Below are positions 6,509-8,461 of a DNA stretch of 8,461 nt, one piece after another (the stretch's first letter is position 1; the number at the start of each line of letters is the position of its first letter). The stretch lies in contig CAIKYI010000589.1 in assembly GCA_903831545.1 (NCBI GenBank), positions 1-8,461 on the forward strand, in the 5' to 3' direction. Source of the DNA: an uncultured Methylobacter sp. GTDB taxonomy: Bacteria; Pseudomonadota; Gammaproteobacteria; Methylococcales; Methylomonadaceae. Position numbers and translations under genes: made by a program. The notes under the pieces were generated by a model. It saw only the letters and a program-made list of their open reading frames with translations, searched no databases and had not been told where the DNA came from.

Positions 6509-8461
6509 ATGGTTGCGGTAATGGAAAGAAAAGGCTTTCGTGGTTTGCGTGAAGTGGCTTTGCTGGGCTTCATTGCGGGCGCAATATTTTTTTTAATTGC
6601 GCTGATAACGTTTAGTAACGAGGATGCAGGCTGGACACATAGCGGATCAGTAAAAACAGTCTCTAACGCTTGCGGGGTTTTTGGCGCATGGCTTGCTGAT
6701 TTCATGCTTAGCTGCTTTGGCCTGGTTGCCTATTTATTTCCGATCATTTTGTTTTGGCAAGGATATCTTATATATACCCACGACAGACAAGATCGTGAAA
6801 AAATGCTACTTGCTCTCCAGTGGTTAGGCTCCATTGCAACCATTATTTCTGGCTCTGCTTTAATGAATTTGTATCTGCTTAGAATAGGCGTTGAACTACC
6901 CAGCAACACCGGCGGCATTTTAGGACAGGAAACCGGAAATGCCTTACTGGTCATATTGGGTAATTCAGGTGCGACCCTGGTTTTGTTGCTGGTTTTACTG
7001 GCCGGAGTTACTCTGGTTACCGGCATGTCTTGGGTAGCTTTACTCGACGTTATTGGCAAATATACTGTTTTTGTAGGTCGGTTTCTTTGCCGCAGCATTT
7101 TAGCGCTATTGCAGAAATATTCTACAGAAAACACCCAGTCTCGAGTCAGGTATACAGAAAAATCGGACACCCCAAAAAAGCCCAGTGCCAAGGTCATACC
7201 AGCCAGCAACGAAAAAACTGTAAAAAACAATCTTCCCTTAAAAAAACAGCCTGCCATCAAACCAGTTAAATATGATGTCAGCAAAGGCGTTTTACCGTCT
7301 CTGGAACTGCTTGATCAACGCGATACAAGAGTTATAGGTTATTCCCAAACCGATCTGGAAGAAATGTCGCGTCTGGTAGAAGATATTCTGGCTGACTTTA
7401 ACGTTGCCGTTGCCGTTGTCGGCTTTCATCCAGGCCCCGTAATTACCCGCTTTGAATTACAACCTGCCGCTGGCGTTAAAGTCAGCCGCATCAGCAGTCT
7501 GTCCAAAGACTTGGCCAGAGCATTATCAGTTACCAGCGTTCGTATCGTTGAAATCATCCCCGGTAAATCCGTAGTCGGCCTTGAAATCCCCAATAGGGAG
7601 CGGGAAATGGTGACATTGCGCGAATTATTGGTCTCCACGCCTTTTGAAAAATCCAAATCCTTGTTGACTCTGGCAATGGGCAAGGATATTTCCGGTACGC
7701 CGATGGTAGCCGATCTTGGAAAAATGCCACATGCACTGGTTGCAGGAACAACCGGTTCCGGTAAATCGGTTGCCATCAACACCATGATCCTCAGTCTGCT
7801 TTATAAAGCAACGCCGGAACAGGTACGAATGATCATGATCGACCCGAAGATGCTGGAACTTTCTGTTTACGAAGGCATTCCGCATTTATTGACTCCCGTG
7901 GTAACCGATATGAAAGAAGCCAGCAATGCGCTGCGCTGGGCGGTTGCCGAGATGGAAAGGCGTTATAAGTTAATGTCCAAAATGGGCGTCCGAAATCTTG
8001 CCGGCTTTAACCAATTGGTGGAAGACGCCACGGCAAGAGGCGAAGCCATTAGAGATCCGATGTTCCAAATGATTAATCCCCTGGAGGAAGGCGAGGATTT
8101 TCCGGTTTTAAATACGCTGCCCAGTATCGTTATCGTCATCGACGAATTAGCCGACATGATGATGATTGTCGGTAAAAAAGTTGAAGAACTGATTGCCCGC
8201 TTAGCACAAAAAGCTCGCGCCGCTGGCATTCACTTAGTATTAGCAACACAACGTCCCTCGGTCGATGTCTTGACAGGTTTGATTAAAGCTAACGTACCAA
8301 CACGCATTTCCTTTCAAGTGTCTTCGCGCATTGACTCGCGTACTATTCTTGACCAAGGCGGCGCGGAAACTCTGTTAGGTAACGGTGATATGTTATTTTT
8401 ACCGTCAGGCACCAGCATTCCCATCCGCGCCCACGGTGCATTCGTCGATGACCATGAAGTA
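6509..8461 (+). CDS. ftsK: DNA translocase FtsK, N-terminal 651 residues (runs off window)
   Basis: FtsK anchors in the septal membrane and pumps DNA so that chromosome dimers and termini are cleared before division. The visible part begins with about four membrane segments (roughly 16-35, 62-86, 103-125 and 150-173). A short Lys/Pro-rich cytoplasmic linker (about 205-265) follows. The alpha/beta motor then has Walker A GTTGSGKS (413-420), Walker [11 protein letters not shown] (541-550), [15 protein letters not shown] (576-590) and [20 protein letters not shown] (605-624). The linker is far shorter than the roughly 600-residue one of E. coli, matching the Pseudomonas/SpoIIIE type of about 800 residues. 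The rest of the motor and the KOPS-reading gamma domain lie beyond 8461. GAG (6497-6499) lies 9 bases before the chosen ATG; an alternative ATG is at 6521. It is divergent from trxB, an arrangement shared with other Gammaproteobacteria. Confidence 0.97.
   Translation, partial: MVAVMERKGFRGLREVALLGFIAGAIFFLIALITFSNEDAGWTHSGSVKTVSNACGVFGAWLADFMLSCFGLVAYLFPIILFWQGYLIYTHDRQDREKMLLALQWLGSIATIISGSALMNLYLLRIGVELPSNTGGILGQETGNALLVILGNSGATLVLLLVLLAGVTLVTGMSWVALLDVIGKYTVFVGRFLCRSILALLQKYSTENTQSRVRYTEKSDTPKKPSAKVIPASNEKTVKNNLPLKKQPAIKPVKYDVSKGVLPSLELLDQRDTRVIGYSQTDLEEMSRLVEDILADFNVAVAVVGFHPGPVITRFELQPAAGVKVSRISSLSKDLARALSVTSVRIVEIIPGKSVVGLEIPNREREMVTLRELLVSTPFEKSKSLLTLAMGKDISGTPMVADLGKMPHALVAGTTGSGKSVAINTMILSLLYKATPEQVRMIMIDPKMLELSVYEGIPHLLTPVVTDMKEASNALRWAVAEMERRYKLMSKMGVRNLAGFNQLVEDATARGEAIRDPMFQMINPLEEGEDFPVLNTLPSIVIVIDELADMMMIVGKKVEELIARLAQKARAAGIHLVLATQRPSVDVLTGLIKANVPTRISFQVSSRIDSRTILDQGGAETLLGNGDMLFLPSGTSIPIRAHGAFVDDHEV

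Overview
The window looks like chromosomal DNA of a gammaproteobacterium of moderate G+C content. Three protein families support this. The left gene is an elongation factor G of the second-paralog type found in many Gammaproteobacteria. The right part carries aat, trxB and ftsK in the neighbourhood familiar from Pseudomonas and relatives. The FtsK has a short linker and four or so N-terminal membrane segments. A methanotroph-like lineage (Methylococcales) is plausible, but that is an impression, not something the sequence proves. No phage, transposase, CRISPR, tRNA or rRNA gene was recognised.

Layout. (1) 34-1692, minus: EF-G paralog lacking its C-terminal fifth. In-frame family-like codons continue past the stop to the window edge, through a second stop. 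(2) 1693-2497: an 805-base stretch without a recognised gene. It holds a 57-codon ORF ending 4 bases before the EF-G start and several inverted repeats. It also holds a compact minus-strand structure (about 2090-2255) that combines a TATAAT box, a long-range stem, and a hairpin burying the ribosome binding site and start of a 25-residue hydrophobic ORF. (3) 2498-4362, plus: two overlapping genes, a two-CBS-domain protein and an HDOD-GAF protein, forming a small signalling operon of unknown purpose. (4) 4445-5137, minus: aat. (5) 5259-6218, minus: trxB. The gap between them holds two mutually exclusive hairpins resembling an attenuator. (6) 6509-8461, plus: ftsK, open at the right edge and divergent from trxB across a 290-base regulatory region.

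Functionally, ftsK (chromosome translocation at the septum), trxB (thioredoxin reduction) and aat (N-degron tagging for ClpS/ClpAP) are housekeeping genes that are neighbours by conserved order rather than by shared pathway. The CBS/HDOD-GAF pair converges on aat and looks like a lineage-specific insertion where bpt/infA often lie. The most unusual signals are the minus-strand RNA-like structure at 2090-2255, the aat leader hairpins and the damaged EF-G terminus. All start choices, promoters and structures are by eye; no folding or database search was run.
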